A stretch of DNA of 64,000 nt, from the NCBI GenBank assembly GCA_903901425.1, contig CAIURC010000016.1:1-64000 (forward strand), given 5' to 3'. The stretch's first letter is position 1. The number at the start of each line of letters is the position of its first letter. Under the pieces are notes generated by a model. That model made no database searches. It was not told where the DNA came from and saw only the letters and a list, made by a program, of their open reading frames with translations. Both the position numbers and the translations under genes were made by a program. The DNA comes from an uncultured Spartobacteria bacterium. GTDB lineage: Bacteria; Verrucomicrobiota; Verrucomicrobiia; Chthoniobacterales; Chthoniobacteraceae. Below, in pieces: positions 45,115 through 54,500 of this stretch.

Positions 45115-45564
45115 TCATACGCTTTGGCTCGGATGCGATTCCTGAGAGCGACGCATGAATAGAAGGTCGCCAAGTTCGGACGTGAAGCCGAGGCGCTGAT
45201 AGAACATGGCGCGCTCAGGCAGGCAATAGAGCTCAAAATGGCGAACTTTGGAAAGGGCGGGATGCCCCATCATGTTGGCCATGAGAGCGGATCCCAGGCC
45301 GGCGGAACGGTGCATGGGGTGAACGATGACGTCGAGTACAAGCGCCTTGAATACGCGGTCTGAGAGCACGCGAGCGAAAGCGGTCAACTGGTGAGTGTCC
45401 GGGTCCGAGATGGCGAAAACCAAGGTGGAGTGTTGGAGCATGGTCCGGACGTCTTCCAGTGAGCGGCCAACGCTCCACCACTCCTGTTGGAAAAGGGAGT
45501 GGAGTTCAAGAATCTGAGCTTCAGTGAGCGCATTCGCTACGGGGTAATGGGAAGCTGGTTTCAC
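45115..45564 (-). CDS. GNAT-family N-acetyltransferase
   Basis: The ~149-residue acetyltransferase has ALVLDVIVHPMHRSAGLGSALM, the acetyl-CoA binding motif with a modified R-x-x-x-G-x-G, and ELYCLPERAMFYQRLGF, the usual GNAT ending. The frame extends upstream, but that part (CSSLYREKSASNSTG) does not look like protein. I propose GTG 45564 with AAGGGCG upstream; the start is uncertain. The substrate is unknown. Confidence 0.75.
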   Translation of the reverse strand: MKPASHYPVANALTEAQILELHSLFQQEWWSVGRSLEDVRTMLQHSTLVFAISDPDTHQLTAFARVLSDRVFKALVLDVIVHPMHRSAGLGSALMANMMGHPALSKVRHFELYCLPERAMFYQRLGFTSELGDLLFMRRSQESHPSQSV

Positions 45565-46028
45565 GATTGAAAGATAGTCGCCCTTATATGTTAGGTAGCA
45601 GCTGTGGATTTCTGCCGGTCCCGTGCTGTTCGATGCACTCTTTTCTCGGTAGAGGCTTGAACACCCCGGGGGCAAGGCGAAACCGGCCTGCCCCGGGCCG
45701 GTTCAGATCAAGGCGAGAGTGAAAGAGTTTTCGCAAGGGCACAGGGCCTCGGAAAAAGACCCATGCACAAGGCGGGAGTTCGAATGACCGAATTGGCGGC
45801 GATGCCTCCCGGCCAGCGGCCATGAAAGAGAACGCGCAGCCCACCCTCGGAGGTTTCATGTTTGGCTCCGCGCCGACATCTGGTGACTCCGTGGTTTTGC
45901 GGCCCGAAAGGCAGAGATTCAGGGTGATTGTCAGTACGGCAAAACCACCGTGTTCTCGCCGAGGCCCTCCTTTTGAAAAGAGGTCAGAAGCATTCCGACG
46001 GCGGCAGTGCCGGAATCCCCGGGGGATA
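45565..46028. other. 464 bases without a convincing gene
   Basis: Open frames here, for example 45584-45859 on the minus strand, are rich in Arg, Pro and Gly and resemble no known protein. No tRNA-like fold, terminator or repeat was recognised. It may be decayed sequence between the GNAT gene and the aldolase operon end. Confidence 0.5.
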
Positions 46029-46718
46029 TCACCGCAAGGCGGGGTCTCCAGGCCGCGCAGCGTTCACCCATTCGCACAGTTCACGGACCCGGGCAGTGAT
46101 TCCCTGGTAGTTGCCCTCCAGAACGTCCTGGGAGGAGATTATCTCCCGTCCGAAACCCACCGCACAGGCTCCTGCCTCGAACCATTCCGTGAGGGTGGTG
46201 CGGGAAATCTCGGCGAGGCCCGTCGGCAGAGCCCGGGTCCTCGGGGACGGGCCGAGGATTTGACGGATGAAATTGGGACCGCCTACCGCCTCGCAGGGAA
46301 AAAGCTTGATGATTTCGACCCCTAGTTCTTCTGCGGTCGCGATTTCGGTAGGGGTCTGGCACCCGGGGATGTATGGAATCTTTCTGCGGTTACAGAAGAG
46401 GGCGACCCGGGGATTAAAGGACGGGCCGACAATAAAGTTTGCGCCATGCTCTGCAAAGAGGGCGGCTGTGGGTTCGTCGGCAATCGATCCGGTCCCGAGA
46501 AGGACGTCTGGAAGATTCCGTTCACAGTGCTGGACGAGGTGTTTGAAAACGTCGACTGCGTGATCGCGCCGGTTGGTGAATTCGAAAAGAGAAATCCCCC
46601 CTGCGGCCACAGCCTCTACAACCCGGCACACGATTTCCGGGTCGCTGTGCGAGTAAATCGGCATCACGCCTTCCTTGAGGATGCGGTTTAGGACATGGAG
46701 ACGGCTGAATCGGGCCAT
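46029..46718 (-). CDS. KDPG/KHG-type aldolase
   Basis: The 229-residue TIM-barrel class I aldolase has the Glu motif GGISLFEFTNR (G-x4-E-x-T-x-R) and the Schiff-base lysine in GVEIIKLFP. PGCQTPTEI and LPTGLAEIS are the phosphate-binding parts. It should split a 2-keto-3-deoxy sugar phosphate into pyruvate and an aldehyde. It lies 13 bases after an FGGY kinase, so kinase and aldolase probably act in sequence. ATG 46718 fits the family start. The exact sugar is unknown. Confidence 0.88.
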   Translation of the reverse strand: MARFSRLHVLNRILKEGVMPIYSHSDPEIVCRVVEAVAAGGISLFEFTNRRDHAVDVFKHLVQHCERNLPDVLLGTGSIADEPTAALFAEHGANFIVGPSFNPRVALFCNRRKIPYIPGCQTPTEIATAEELGVEIIKLFPCEAVGGPNFIRQILGPSPRTRALPTGLAEISRTTLTEWFEAGACAVGFGREIISSQDVLEGNYQGITARVRELCEWVNAARPGDPALR

Positions 46719-46731
46719 AGGGATTAGATTT

Positions 46732-48102
46732 TCAGAGGATGCTGCGCAGGGACACGATGGCCTCTGCGACGGACCGGGTGCGACCTGTGAATGCCAGTCC
46801 GAGTGCGAGCAGGCCAAATAGTGTGTCTTCTTTCACAGGGGAAAGCCGGTGCGTGGCCCCGAGTCTCGCGGAGATGAGCTGGCGCAGCACCCGGTTTTTC
46901 ATGGCAACGCCTCCGGAGAAAACCACCCTGCTCCAGCTCCGTCTGGGATTGATCCGGGAACTGCAGGCATCGTAGTTTGCAGCCATCCCTTCAAACAGCG
47001 CGTGGAAGAGGTGGCCTATTGTCATGTTGTCTTCGCACAGGTTCAGGATGGAACCGGAGTTGCCCGTGTTGCATGCGTAGAACGCAGGGTCGATCACCAG
47101 TCCCCCACCCGTGGAATGGGCGGCCTCCCGGTGAATGTACTCCCAAGGATCGCCCAGTGGCAGGGATTGTCGCGTGGCAAGTTCCGAAAGAAGTTTTACG
47201 AGCGCATGAAGAGCCCGACCTCCGGGAATGTGGGTGATTGTTTTCAGATGCCGGCTGTCAAACCAGGGACGTCTTTGAAAGAGACCTGTTCCGGGATCCT
47301 CAGCGATCTGGATCACTGCCGAGCCAGTGGAAATGTTGACAGCCAGCTCGCCGGGCTCAAGCAGCGACCCCACTTGGGAACAGTGGTAATCCCCAACGGG
47401 CGCATAAAAATCCAGAGCTCTGCCGGCGTGCCGCCACTGGCCGAGCACCGTTCCCTGGGGTACGATGGAAGGCCAGCTGAGTTCGCTCAGGCCCATTTTT
47501 TGAATGACCCCGTGATGCCAGTCGCCGGTGTTGACATTGAGTGCGCCATGGCCGGTCGCATGGGTGATGTCGGAGACCGCTTTGGTACCGCAGAGCCGTG
47601 CAGCCAAATAGTACGGGAGTGCCACGGGAGTGCCACTCAGCCCTGCCGGGGCGCAATTCCGGGAGAGCCAGTAGAGGCAATTGAGCGGGAGGCCGGGCAC
47701 CCGCTCGTTGCCGAGCTCCTGCCGTTCGGCCTCGGTCAGGAGCCGTTCCATCTGATCAAACCAGGTCCCGTGGGTTCCGGGCATCGGAGAGAGTGCGCGC
47801 CGGTCCTGCCAAGTGATACAGCGGGTTGTTGGACGGCCTTTTGCGTCCACCAAAATCAGGGAGTGGAGCTGGCTGCACACTAACACGCCCGCCGCGTCCG
47901 GTGCGTGCGCATGAAGGCGCTCCAGAATTTCCTCCATGCGGCGTAGAGATTCCTCCGGATCTATTTCCCGGAAGAGTGGGTCCAGTCCGCCGACAGGCTG
48001 CGGGGCCTGTGTCCTTTCGACATGCGAAAGGCCGGGCTCCTCGGTGTCCAAGACTGCGCCCTTCACATAACTTGAGCCTATGTCAATTCCAAGGTAGCGC
48101 AT
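46732..48102 (-). CDS. FGGY-family carbohydrate kinase
   Basis: The ~456-residue two-domain sugar kinase has the N-terminal phosphate motif YLGIDIGSSYVKGAVLDTE, ITWQDRRA, and the C-terminal ATP motif NISTGSAV plus VVFSGGVAMKN. It is nearest in style to xylulokinase or sedoheptulokinase relatives, but the substrate cannot be read from sequence. With the aldolase directly downstream, it may phosphorylate a 2-keto-3-deoxy acid; that would be unusual, since KDG kinase is normally a PfkB protein. ATG 48102 was preferred to TTG 48111. Confidence 0.87.
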   Translation of the reverse strand: MRYLGIDIGSSYVKGAVLDTEEPGLSHVERTQAPQPVGGLDPLFREIDPEESLRRMEEILERLHAHAPDAAGVLVCSQLHSLILVDAKGRPTTRCITWQDRRALSPMPGTHGTWFDQMERLLTEAERQELGNERVPGLPLNCLYWLSRNCAPAGLSGTPVALPYYLAARLCGTKAVSDITHATGHGALNVNTGDWHHGVIQKMGLSELSWPSIVPQGTVLGQWRHAGRALDFYAPVGDYHCSQVGSLLEPGELAVNISTGSAVIQIAEDPGTGLFQRRPWFDSRHLKTITHIPGGRALHALVKLLSELATRQSLPLGDPWEYIHREAAHSTGGGLVIDPAFYACNTGNSGSILNLCEDNMTIGHLFHALFEGMAANYDACSSRINPRRSWSRVVFSGGVAMKNRVLRQLISARLGATHRLSPVKEDTLFGLLALGLAFTGRTRSVAEAIVSLRSIL

Positions 48103-48202
48103 GGGTCTCAATGACCGGCCTGTTTTGCGGACAAATTCGCCTCAGGTTGGTGGATGTGCATTGCGAACGGCTTGGGGGGCTTCAGGCCACGGAATGTCGT
48201 GC

Positions 48203-49108
48203 TCACTCCCCGACAGCGCGCACGGTGGTCAGCGACTTGAGCAAGGAGTGGTCGGCCCATTTCCAGACGACTTGTTTGTCCCGGTTCACTTCGAAGGCAT
48301 GGGCTCCCTTGCCCTCCTGCCCGCGCAAAAAATTTCCAACCAAAAAATTGCCGTTCTTGAGGACCTGCACGCTGGAAACCCAAGTCAGATTTAATTCCGG
48401 CGCATCCTCGGCTTTAAACTCCCAGGCAACCGTCTTTTCGGGAGTGACCTCGAGGAGCCGCTTCTGGGTGCCGCAACAGATCAACGTGTTGCCGCTGGGC
48501 AGACGCACCGCCTCGCCGGTGTTGGTGACGCCTGTGTATTCCCAAACCACCTTCCCTGTGGGATCCACCTCCCGAACCGCCCCCTCCCCTTCATGGGCCG
48601 CAAGGATGTTGCCATTCGCCAGTTTGTGCACGTTCCGCACTTGGAGATGGAAACCCTTGACGCTGGTGGTCAGCGGGGTGGCGTGCACAGTTTCGCCTTT
48701 CGCGTTGACCTCTAGAGCCTGACACGGGTCCTGCTCGGCCACCAAGGTGTTGCCATTTGCAAGGCGTTCGCAGCCAAACACTTGGTGGGAGCTGCTGACG
48801 TAATCAAACACCGTTTCCCCGCGTGACGTGATTTCGCGCACACCAGTGGGTTTCCCACCGTACCCAAACAGGATGTTCCCGCTGGGTAATACCTGAAAAA
48901 TTACGGTCGTGCTCGGGGGGCGAAATTCCCAGACCAGTTTGCCGTCGCCATCCAGTTCCACAAACCGGTTGGGCCCCTTTCCGTATTCGGTGAAAAGCAG
49001 GCGGCGTTTGGCGGGGGCTTGGGCAAACAATTCCGGCGTGAAACAAGTCCACGCAAGTGCAAGCAAGAGGAGGGCAGAGAGAGGGGACCAAATTTTTCGG
49101 AGGCGCAT
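48203..49108 (-). CDS. Exported beta-propeller protein (PQQ/arylsulfotransferase-like repeats)
   Basis: The 301-residue protein has a signal peptide (LSALLLLALAWTCFTPELFA) and about six repeats of the form L-x-N-G-N-x-L-x-x with following E-x-x-x-x-G-K-x-V-W-E (LPSGNILFGYG, LANGNTLVAEQ, LANGNILAAHE, LPSGNTLICCG, LKNGNFLVGNF). No catalytic motif was recognised. It is the first gene of the leftward operon leading to the FGGY kinase and aldolase, and a TTTGGTATACTGTT site lies about 30 bases upstream. It may bind or sense the substrate in the periplasm, which is inference. Confidence 0.8.
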   Translation of the reverse strand: MRLRKIWSPLSALLLLALAWTCFTPELFAQAPAKRRLLFTEYGKGPNRFVELDGDGKLVWEFRPPSTTVIFQVLPSGNILFGYGGKPTGVREITSRGETVFDYVSSSHQVFGCERLANGNTLVAEQDPCQALEVNAKGETVHATPLTTSVKGFHLQVRNVHKLANGNILAAHEGEGAVREVDPTGKVVWEYTGVTNTGEAVRLPSGNTLICCGTQKRLLEVTPEKTVAWEFKAEDAPELNLTWVSSVQVLKNGNFLVGNFLRGQEGKGAHAFEVNRDKQVVWKWADHSLLKSLTTVRAVGE

Positions 49109-49137
49109 GGGAATGGAGGAGAAGACAAGTCAACCTC

Positions 49138-49153
49138 AAAACAGTATACCAAA
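49138..49153 (-). promoter_or_regulatory. Putative GntR operator 1 (TTTGGTATACTGTTTT)
   Basis: On the minus strand the site reads TTTGGTATACTGTTTT, about 30 bases before the propeller gene ATG (49108). TGGTATACT could also serve as an extended -10 box. The same core occurs at three more places in the window. Confidence 0.6.
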
Positions 49154-49257
49154 TTTGAATTTTGTCGAGCGTGATCGTGGATTTTTGGCAGGCCCGTTTG
49201 GACAGGATCAGACTTCCTCGAGCATGGAGGTGGCAGCACCAAATTTCCCGGGGTGGA

Positions 49258-49658
49258 CATCCATTCCGAGCGATTGGGATGTGGGTCACGTCGGCGCACC
49301 GTACCTCATCAGGTTTGGTAATCACCTGATCCCTTAGGAGGGTACTTCGGCCTTCACGGCGCACCAAGGCTGGTTCTTGGCTTCCGGTGGATAGCCTCGA
49401 TTCCCATCAACTCCATCATCCAGCCTAAACCAGACCAGCCCAAAATGGATCCCGAAGCGCTCCAGCGCCTTGCTCATACGCCGAGCGCCAAACTCCGGAA
49501 AGCGCAGATTCATTTTGTCGATATGTGCTGTGCGATGGCTAAATACTGAGAACCTTGCCCTTGGCTTGCCCGCCTCCGAGCGGTTCCGAATGACCCACGC
49601 AGATCGTATTCCCGTCTGACGCTGATCTGGTAACCGTTCTTTTCCGAAATCCCCTTCC
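49258..49658 (-). pseudogene. IS3 OrfB transposase fragments (frameshifted)
   Basis: Three stretches recall OrfB in different frames. HIDKMNLRFPEFGARRMSKA (ending around 49450) matches the usual xIDExxxxxPfxGsRRM. MMELMGIEAIHRKPRTS follows in another frame. LLRDQVITKPDEVRCADVTH (about 49340-49270) matches the LLRxxxIxxPNQVWxADIT segment before the catalytic core. At least two frameshifts separate them, and the DDE core is gone. Confidence 0.78.
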
Positions 49659-49961
49659 CTAGGGGGTGATCCCCAAATCCTTGCACCTTTTTAGCCAGTC
49701 CACCTCCACAGCAACCTGGCTGACCTTGCTCTCAAGCCGCTTCTTCGCCCGCTCACTGAAAGCCTCCTCCTTTTCCCGGTCCCGGACACGCACAAAAACG
49801 CCAAACGCCGGCTCGATCATCTGCGTTTTTGACTGGGTTAGAAGCACTGGATGCAGGTGGTTGTCGGCGGCGATCTGCTTGACGCTCTTCATCCCGTTGA
49901 TCGACTCAAGAGTGGTCCGGTCCTTGAACTCTGCACTGTGGTTTCTTTTTTTTTGCTCCAA
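49659..49961 (-). pseudogene. IS3 OrfA transposase remnant
   Basis: The 100-residue frame KKRNHSAEFKDRTTLESING with KQIAADNHLHPVLLTQSKTQM matches the OrfA helix-turn-helix of IS3 elements (NHSAEFKAxVALEAlxGxKTxxelAxxxxvHPxqixQWKxql). Conserved Trp and other residues are replaced, and the end, VEVDWLKRCKDLGITP, resembles the leucine-zipper end of OrfA. It is probably non-functional because OrfB is broken. Confidence 0.8.
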
Positions 49962-50034
49962 GGTCCTGACGGTGTTCTTCGACCACAGAGGTCCTCCCTG
50001 AAGTTATCGATCGGCCTTGATCCGTTTTACCCTG

Positions 50035-50682
50035 CTAGTCCACCGGCTCACCGGGTTGGTTTGCGATCCAAAGTTTCCAACCGAGAATGTGTTTGCGCAG
50101 GAGGGCTTCCGCCTTCGCCGGGGACCCGTTTTTCATGCACTCCAGCAATTCGGTGTGGGCACGGACGGTTTCCCGATTCACATCCTGAAGCTCAAAATCC
50201 CTCTGCCGATGCAGGCTGCCCAGCCAGAGCTGCATTTCAGGTCGCAACCCACGCCAACACCGAAGGAGCCTCGAGTTGCCGGCAGCCATCATGAGCAGTT
50301 CATGGAAATCCAGATCCAGCGAGGTTACTTCCGAAACGGTACTGACTGAAGCAGTTTCCCGGATGTTTTTTTCCAAGGCGGCAAGGTGGGGCCCAAGGTT
50401 CGCGCCGACTAAACGGGCACCCGCCGGTTCCAAGAGAAGGCGCATAGCGTAGAGTTCCTCAAAATCGGCATGGGAAAGGTGTTTGACGAAACTGCGCCCG
50501 GTTTCCTTGAACTGGACAAGCCCTTCATTAGCCAGAATCACGAGGGCTTCCCGGACGGGCACGCGGCTCACTCCCAGACGTTTGGCAACGGGAGCTTCTG
50601 CGAGTTTGGTGCCTGCGGAGAGAGTGCCCGAAAGGATTTCCCTGCGCAGGGTGGCAACGGTGGTGTCGGTAAGCGGGGTCAT
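50035..50682 (-). CDS. GntR-family transcriptional regulator (FadR/UxuR type, FCD domain)
   Basis: The 215-residue regulator has an N-terminal winged helix with the GntR signature (LAEAPVAKRLGVSRVPVREA) and a C-terminal FCD ligand domain, with a metal-site-like pattern DLDFHELLMMAAGN and later His. Such regulators usually respond to sugar acids, hydroxy acids or fatty acyl-CoA. ATG 50682 was chosen; the frame continues upstream over a putative operator. That operator (GTATAC at 50713-50718) suggests autoregulation, and similar sites precede the two catabolic operons nearby. Confidence 0.9.
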   Translation of the reverse strand: MTPLTDTTVATLRREILSGTLSAGTKLAEAPVAKRLGVSRVPVREALVILANEGLVQFKETGRSFVKHLSHADFEELYAMRLLLEPAGARLVGANLGPHLAALEKNIRETASVSTVSEVTSLDLDFHELLMMAAGNSRLLRCWRGLRPEMQLWLGSLHRQRDFELQDVNRETVRAHTELLECMKNGSPAKAEALLRKHILGWKLWIANQPGEPVD

Positions 50683-50708
50683 GAAAGTAAGACGTGGGTC
50701 AACTCCCC

Positions 50709-50723
50709 GAACGTATACCAAAA
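50709..50723 (-). promoter_or_regulatory. Putative GntR operator 2 (upstream of gntR)
   Basis: On the minus strand, TTTGGTATACGTTC lies about 28 bases before the gntR ATG. It shares the TTTGGTATAC core with three other sites, but has one base fewer before the GTT. Confidence 0.55.
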
Positions 50724-51567
50724 AAAGCAGTCCGCGTCTTAGAAAAAAGAGGAGCGCAGTGAAAAGTGATCCGTTTTCTTAGATTCAGGCCTCCTAGCAT
50801 CCATCCCGACTGCTTTGAGTGCCAGGTTCAAGGTCAAGATCGGGCCCATCAAAAACAACTGGCCGAACACGACATCCGGGGGGCGGATATATCCCGAAAG
50901 CTTATCCCAAGTATAAGAGTGGGTAATCTTGGAACTACAGCATGTCCTATGCGCCGGAACAAGTCTGGGAGCGGAACGGGTGCTGAAGGATTTCCGGTGT
51001 CAATGGCGTAAAATGCTGTAGCGCCCGAAATTGACCGGTAATGCGAGGTTTGCGAACCCCGTGAGCCATCCCTTGGCCGCGCGGGCGCCCCGGCATTTTT
51101 CGATGAGGCCAAAAATCTGTATTGACCCACTCCATAATTGGTATACCGTTCAGGAAAGCTCATGTGCGTTGCCTGCTCCCTTTCCGTGTCGGCTTGCTTA
51201 AGGTTTTGTGCACCCATACCGGCTGCTGCTTCCAAAGCGAACTCTGCCATACACACGGCGGAACGAATTGGGATTTTTTTGTCCACCTACAGGCCTTTCG
51301 CAGGTCTCCCCAACCGACTCAAATCTTGCAGGCGCCTAGCGGCCACCTGCGTTGTATTGGGGGGGGCGACTTCGGACATCTGCCCGCAGCCAAAAGTATT
51401 CACAGTCGGGGCCTCATCGGTTGGGCTTTGCACAACCTCAGCGAAAGGTACGACGTGTGCTGAAGGTGCTCCTCACCTGAGATGGCGCCAAAAACCGCAT
51501 TCCCCATCCCTTTTAAACTGGAAGGGTGCTCGCCCGTTGGTCTGGGGATAATTCCACGCAACCTCCC
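50724..51567. other. About 840 bases with no convincing gene
   Basis: Frames of up to 145 residues exist (50849-51286 minus, 51138-51551 plus), but neither resembles a known protein and they overlap antiparallel. The only clear signal is the TTGGTATACCGTT site at 51138. The stretch may be decayed coding sequence or a long leader for the DUF1592 gene. Confidence 0.5.
51136..51150 (+). promoter_or_regulatory. Putative GntR operator 3 (AATTGGTATACCGTT)
   Basis: The core TTGGTATACC is the most symmetrical of the four sites. It lies about 420 bases before the DUF1592 gene, with no gene in between. Its target is uncertain. Confidence 0.5.
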
Positions 51568-54500
51568 ATGACACCCATCTCATTTCGAAAAAGGGCAGGC
51601 ATTCTCGCCTTCGCCCTGACATTGCAGGTAGGCGCCCACTCGCACTCTGAGACCGTGCCCATCGTGGATCTGGCACCCGGGACAGCGAAGACGTACGCGG
51701 ACCAAATCCATCCCTTGCTGGTGAAGGCCTGCGGCGAATGTCACGGGGAGAATCCAAAGAAGAATGACCTGACCCTCACCAGCCTGGCGACGGCGCGGGA
51801 CATTCTTTCAAAGCATTCGTTGTTGGAAGACATTGCGGAACGAGTCAGCGAAGGCGACATGCCGCCGAAAAAGGCAAAGCAGCCAAGTCCTTCGGAGCGG
51901 GAGCAGTTACTCGCTTGGATCTCGGGAGTGTTGGAAACTGCAGCTTCCGCCAAGTCCGGAGATCCCGGACCCGTCACCCTGAGACGCCTCAGCAATGTGG
52001 CCTACGACAACGCGGTCCGCGATCTCACCGGCGTGGACATCCTTCCGACACAGGCGGGGGAGTTTCCGCCAGACAGCGTTGGGGGGGGAGGGTTTTGCCA
52101 ATGTCGGCGATGCGATGCCGACCAATCCTGGCCTGATCCAGCGTTACCACCAAGCCGCTCGCCACGTCGCCAACCGAGCAGTGCTGTTGGCCGATGGGTT
52201 CCGGTTTTCGTCCTCCTCGGAGCGGCCTGAGTGGATCAAGGAGTCCGAGAAGGCGCTGCGCAGTTTTCACTCTCGCTACGCAGACGAGTGGGGGCGGCCG
52301 CCGCTCCGAGCGCATGTGATGGCGACCCTGAAGCATCGTGAAAGGCTCGCCAGTGGGGGGGATTCCGCCATCGCAGCGGTGGCCGCCGAGGAGAAGTTGA
52401 ATCCGATCTATCTTAAGTCTCTCTGGGCGGGACTCACTGGGCCTTCGACGCCTGCGGCACCGTCCCCTGAGCTCGAAAGTCAGACCCAGCAGTGGCTGAA
52501 AACCGTGGCAGAAGTGGGTTCCGAACTGCAAAAGGTGCAGGCGGCAGTCCCCGGGGCGAAGAAGAGGATCGACGAAGGCTGGGTAACGGCAAAGCGCATG
52601 TTGTCGGAGGCGAAGGTTGCGGAGGGACAATCCGTTTCCTTCGAGCACAAGATTTCGGTTCAACGCGGCGAGGTGCTTCTTCTGACCCTGATTGCCAATG
52701 CGAATCCCATCAGTGACAGCACGCGGGTGGAATGGACGATCCGCGAAACAGCCGGAGAACAGAGGGTGTGGTCCGTCTCCGATGTCGCTTTGAATCTCCT
52801 CAAGGGGAACCCTTGGGCAGACAAGCACGGCGCCCAGTGGAGCTTCCTGAAGATGGCGAAACACCTCCCCGTGTTTCTCACGGGACAAAGGCAAAGCGTC
52901 AGAGGGAACCCCGCCTTGAAATCGTTCAGTTACGTCGACGCACCCGCTTTCGAGCCTGCCATCTTTGCAAATGCCTCAGCGGAACCGATTCAGCACCACG
53001 GGAAATTGCCCGCGCATTCGTTCCTCGTGCACCCCGGCCAAAGAGAGCAGGAGCGTCCGGGGGTGGCGTGGACGAGTCCGATTGAGGGTGAGTTGCTGGT
53101 CTCGGGTCGTGTGACCGACGTCCACCATGCCCCCAACGGCGATGGAGTCTCCTTCGAGATGTGCCATGTCGCCTCTTCGGATTTGGGTCCGGCCCTCGCG
53201 GATCTTGGGAGGGCGTCCAATCTGCCTGACGCCGGGCTGCCCCCAGACGCGATGGCGGCCGTGCGACAGGCCTGGCGTACGGCCACCCAAGATCCCACTC
53301 CGGTGATTTCGGCGATTCAGGCCCTCCAGCCAAAGCTGTTCTGGAGCAGCTACAACAAACACAAGGTCCTCGCGGTTGGGAACGGTTTCCCCGCGTTTGA
53401 GGATACGTATCGGATTGTGAGCCACACCCGAGTGGAAGGAGCGGCCCGCGAAGCGGTCTTTCGGTTGGTGGCGCGCCAGGTAGCGCCGGCTGAGACTGGA
53501 ACATTTGTGGTCTGGGACCGGCTTCGCCTGGAGGGAGGGGATGGGCCCGCACTCGTGCTCTCAGAGCACCCGGAGCTCAAAGCAGCGGTGGAAAAGGCCT
53601 GCGGCCTACGCTTCGGGGAGCATCCGGAGGGGCATTCGGTGCCTGCCTCCGCCTTGGTCACTGCGGCCGGCACGGAGGTGCGGATGGATCTGAGCAAACT
53701 CCCGGAGCCGCTTCTGCAGGCCCTCCGCCTGCCGCGGTTCCTGCGAGCCGATGTCACTTTGGATGAACGCAGTCCCGAGACCGCAACGGTTCAGGCGCTT
53801 CTCTTGGCGCAGCCTGATGATTTGAAGTGGCCCGGCGGATGGCGGGCGTGGCCGAGCTCCTGGCGCTCGGGAGATCCTTTGGTCACTGCCGAACCCGAAC
53901 CCCGGGTCGCGCAACTTGCCCATCCGCGAATGGCAGGGGAGCGCGCGCGGTCCTCTGCGGAATTCCGAGCGCTGTTCCCGGGAGCCATGGTATTTGCCCA
54001 AATCATCCCTCGGGACGCTCAGGGTAGTCTGTTCATGTTTCACCGCGAAGACGAACCGTTGCGCCGGTTGATGCTGGACGAGCCTGGTCGTAAGGAACTG
54101 GAGCGGCTCTGGAGCGAACTTCACTTTGTGAGCGAAGACGCGGTCGCCCATGGGCTCATGTACTCGGAGCTCATGAAGTTTTACGGCAACCCGAATGGCG
54201 GTCCCCGAATGGACATCTACATCCAATCGGAAGTGGGGCAACGGGTGGAGCGTGAGCAGAGGGCCTTCCTGGCGGCGCAGATCGCCGCCGAGCCGAAACA
54301 TCTCGATGCGCTGCTCTCGTTTGCCGAGCGGGCATGGAGGCGGCCTCTTGAATCCACCGAAAGGGAGGCGATTCTCGCGGCGTACCGGGCCGACCGGGCG
54401 GAGGGAATCAAACACGATCCGGCATTCCGCGGTGCGATGGCGCGGGTGCTTTCCTCACCTTGGTTTCTCTACCGGGTCGAGCAGCCAGTGCCAGGCCCGC

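Larger units (their letters stand above)
49258..49961 (-). mobile_element. Decayed IS3-family insertion sequence
   Basis: Remains of both IS3-family transposase genes lie in order on the minus strand: OrfA (49961-49659) then OrfB fragments (about 49650-49258). OrfB is split by frameshifts and lacks its DDE catalytic part. No terminal inverted repeats or target duplication were identified. It sits between the propeller operon and gntR. Confidence 0.8.

Noticed and set aside
45584-45859. A 91-residue minus-strand frame
   Set aside because: Low-complexity Arg/Pro-rich translation with no supporting signal.
50849-51286. A 145-residue minus-strand frame
   Set aside because: No family resemblance, no ribosome site, and an overlapping plus-strand frame of similar quality.
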